A stretch of 15,571 nucleotides of DNA, taken from positions 1 to 15,571 of the forward strand of contig PKZC01000415.1 of assembly GCA_003132905.1 (NCBI GenBank). The letters are read 5' to 3'. A program made the translations under genes and the position numbers. Each line of letters opens with the position of its first letter. The stretch's first letter is position 1. The notes beneath the pieces are model-generated. The model did not search any database, had not been told where the DNA came from, and saw nothing but the letters and a program-made list of their open reading frames with translations. This DNA is from Bryobacterales bacterium (GTDB taxonomy: Bacteria; Acidobacteriota; Terriglobia; Bryobacterales; Bryobacteraceae). Positions 14,597 to 15,571 of this stretch are shown here, piece after piece.

Positions 14597-14740
14597 CTAC
14601 TTTTTCTTCTTGGTCTTGCGTTTCTGCTCGCGTGCGAGCTTGCGGTCCAATTCCGTCTTGGGAACTTGAACCAGCTTAGTCATGAATGCCTGAAACTTTC
14701 CGAACGGGGAATCTGGCGAGGGTTTGGGGCTGGTAGCCAT
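14597..14740 (-). CDS. 47-residue basic small protein next to IS1595 transposase
   Basis: The frame reads MATSPKPSPDSPFGKFQAF, continues with MTKLVQVPKTELDRKLA and ends in a lysine-rich tail (REQKRKTKKKK). It is preceded by GAGGG four to five bases upstream of the ATG. The core 'F..F...(L/V).VPK.E(L/I)D.+' is one I associate with small uncharacterised bacterial proteins, often near mobile genes; that association is from memory and untested here. The basic tail suggests contact with nucleic acid or ribosomes. It is on the same strand as the transposase, 72 bases downstream of it, and may be co-transcribed. It may be a passenger of the element or a separate gene. Confidence 0.6.
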   Translation of the reverse strand: MATSPKPSPDSPFGKFQAFMTKLVQVPKTELDRKLAREQKRKTKKKK

Positions 14741-15571
14741 CCACCCTCAGTCTACACCTGGAATCGACTTGGCGGTAATCCTTTTTCCGCGCCCCTAGAT
14801 TCTTTTAACCGTTCAGCCGGGTTCGCGTTCAAGCTGTTCTTCTTTTCCGGTGAGTTCCTGGTAAGTGAGGCGACGGCCAACGATCTGGCTCATGACCAGA
14901 GCAAAGCGTTGGGCGTCAGTGGCCTTCCGTTCGTTATACCGAAAGCACTGCTCGTCGGCGTAGGCTTGCAGATGGAACGGCTCGACCGAAACGTAGGTGC
15001 CCTTCAACGCACGCTTGAAGAGGCTCCAGAAGTTCTCAAGCCCGTTCGTGTGGAATCGGCCACTCACGTAGGCTTCCGTGTGGTCGATAAACTCATGCTC
15101 GAATCCGTCCACGGTCGTGTTGCGATAAGAACGCAGCGCATCGCTGTAGATGGTCGTCCCCTTTTCAACGTTGTCGATGATGTTAGTGCGAATGTGGAAG
15201 GCGCGAACGTTCGGCATGACTTTCACGCGGGCTTCCTTCGTGTGCCGTTCGAGCAACCCACTTACGATGGCCTTGCCAACAACGCCCTTGCGCTGGCGTC
15301 CATCACGCGTGAGTTGTGCCTGTTTAACCTTGTGCATGTTGGAAAGCTTGCCACCAATGAACGTCTCATCGGCTTCAACCTCGCCAGACAGTTTCTTGAA
15401 GCTTCCAGTCTGCATTGCGACGCGAACTCGGTGGAGCATGAACCAGCAGGACTTTTGGGTGACTCCGAGGTCTCGCGCGAGTTCATAGGAACTAATACCG
15501 TTCTTGCAGTTGCAAATCAGCCATGCAGCCGGAAGCCATTTGTCCAGGCCGAGCGGAGAATCCTCGAAGAT
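14741..15571 (-). mobile_element. Partial IS1595-type insertion sequence
   Basis: The 3' part of an insertion sequence enters the window from the right. Its transposase is described separately. The left end of the element was not located: the 72 bases between the transposase stop and the 47-residue ORF contain no pair of terminal repeats that can be recognised with only one end visible. The 47-residue ORF may lie inside it. Boundaries given here are nominal. Confidence 0.5.
14813..15571 (-). CDS. IS1595-family (ISXO2-like) transposase, 5' end cut by window
   Basis: 252 residues are visible and the frame is open through the right edge, so the N-terminus (expected to carry a zinc ribbon) is outside the window. 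An internal ATG at 15439 is not the start: the upstream sequence reads on in frame as FEDSPLGLDKW, WLICNCKNGISSYELARDLG, a helix-turn-helix-like segment typical of the family. The catalytic DDE-type core shows D in E-A-D-E-T-F-I-G-G (codon 15370-15368), D in IYSDALRSY (codon 15142-15140) and E in HTNGLENFWS (codon 15037-15035), giving a D-34-E spacing. The end, YNERKATDAQRFALVMSQ and RRLTYQELTG, is the usual IS1595 C-terminus. Nothing in the visible part indicates inactivation. It would catalyse transposition of the surrounding element. Confidence 0.92.
   Translation of the reverse strand: MFEDSPLGLDKWLPAAWLICNCKNGISSYELARDLGVTQKSCWFMLHRVRVAMQTGSFKKLSGEVEADETFIGGKLSNMHKVKQAQLTRDGRQRKGVVGKAIVSGLLERHTKEARVKVMPNVRAFHIRTNIIDNVEKGTTIYSDALRSYRNTTVDGFEHEFIDHTEAYVSGRFHTNGLENFWSLFKRALKGTYVSVEPFHLQAYADEQCFRYNERKATDAQRFALVMSQIVGRRLTYQELTGKEEQLEREPG

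Noticed and set aside
15150..15488. Plus-strand frame of 112 codons opposite the transposase
   Set aside because: It is antisense to a well-supported transposase and shows no domain.
1..15571. CRISPR array, tRNA or rRNA genes
   Set aside because: No regularly spaced repeats, no cloverleaf-like CCA-adjacent segments and no rRNA-like conserved stretches were recognised on reading either strand.

Overview
The window looks like chromosomal DNA from an acidobacterium, most likely a Bryobacterales / Candidatus Solibacter relative. This is an inference. It rests on an exported PSCyt2 (DUF1549/DUF1553) plus DUF1501 gene pair, a periplasmic cytochrome c/helix-hairpin-helix mini-protein, a DUF8021-type secreted protein, a high-GC backbone and frequent non-ATG starts. 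Planctomycetota and Verrucomicrobiota also carry DUF1549/DUF1501 pairs, so the assignment is not certain.

Layout. Positions 1-209 are a pyrimidine-rich leader with a short tandem repeat. Positions 210-6033 form a compact plus-strand operon of five genes, three of them overlapping the gene before: a Sec-exported DUF1549/DUF1553 protein, a Tat-exported DUF1501 protein, a small c-type cytochrome fused to a ComEA-like helix-hairpin-helix, a cytoplasmic alpha/beta hydrolase and an exported esterase. The first three products and the esterase are predicted to be exported, so the operon probably handles an imported or periplasmic substrate that is not identified here. It ends in a 4-base tail-to-tail overlap with a minus-strand operon (9185 down to 6030). 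That operon encodes a membrane-anchored MutS-family ATPase, the Hsp15-like S4 RNA-binding protein HslR, and a secreted DUF8021/SnoaL-like protein.

A short divergent promoter region around 9186-9259 holds a 14-base palindrome and a 7-codon mini-ORF coupled to the MutS-like gene. It separates that operon from a plus-strand secreted protein that resembles clan GH-D glycoside hydrolases (9260-11533). Next come a minus-strand GNAT acetyltransferase and a divergent LysR-type regulator. Their 71-base intergenic region carries two CTAT/ATAG dyads, one with the CTAT-N7-ATAG spacing expected for a LysR-type box.

From about 13.0 kb the window becomes accessory DNA. There is a start-less HicB-like antitoxin remnant, then a visible drop in GC, an orphan protein with two membrane helices and a coiled coil, a 47-residue lysine-tailed small ORF, and the 3' part of an IS1595-type (ISXO2-like) transposase that runs off the right edge. 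No tRNA, rRNA, CRISPR array or convincing intrinsic terminator was seen.
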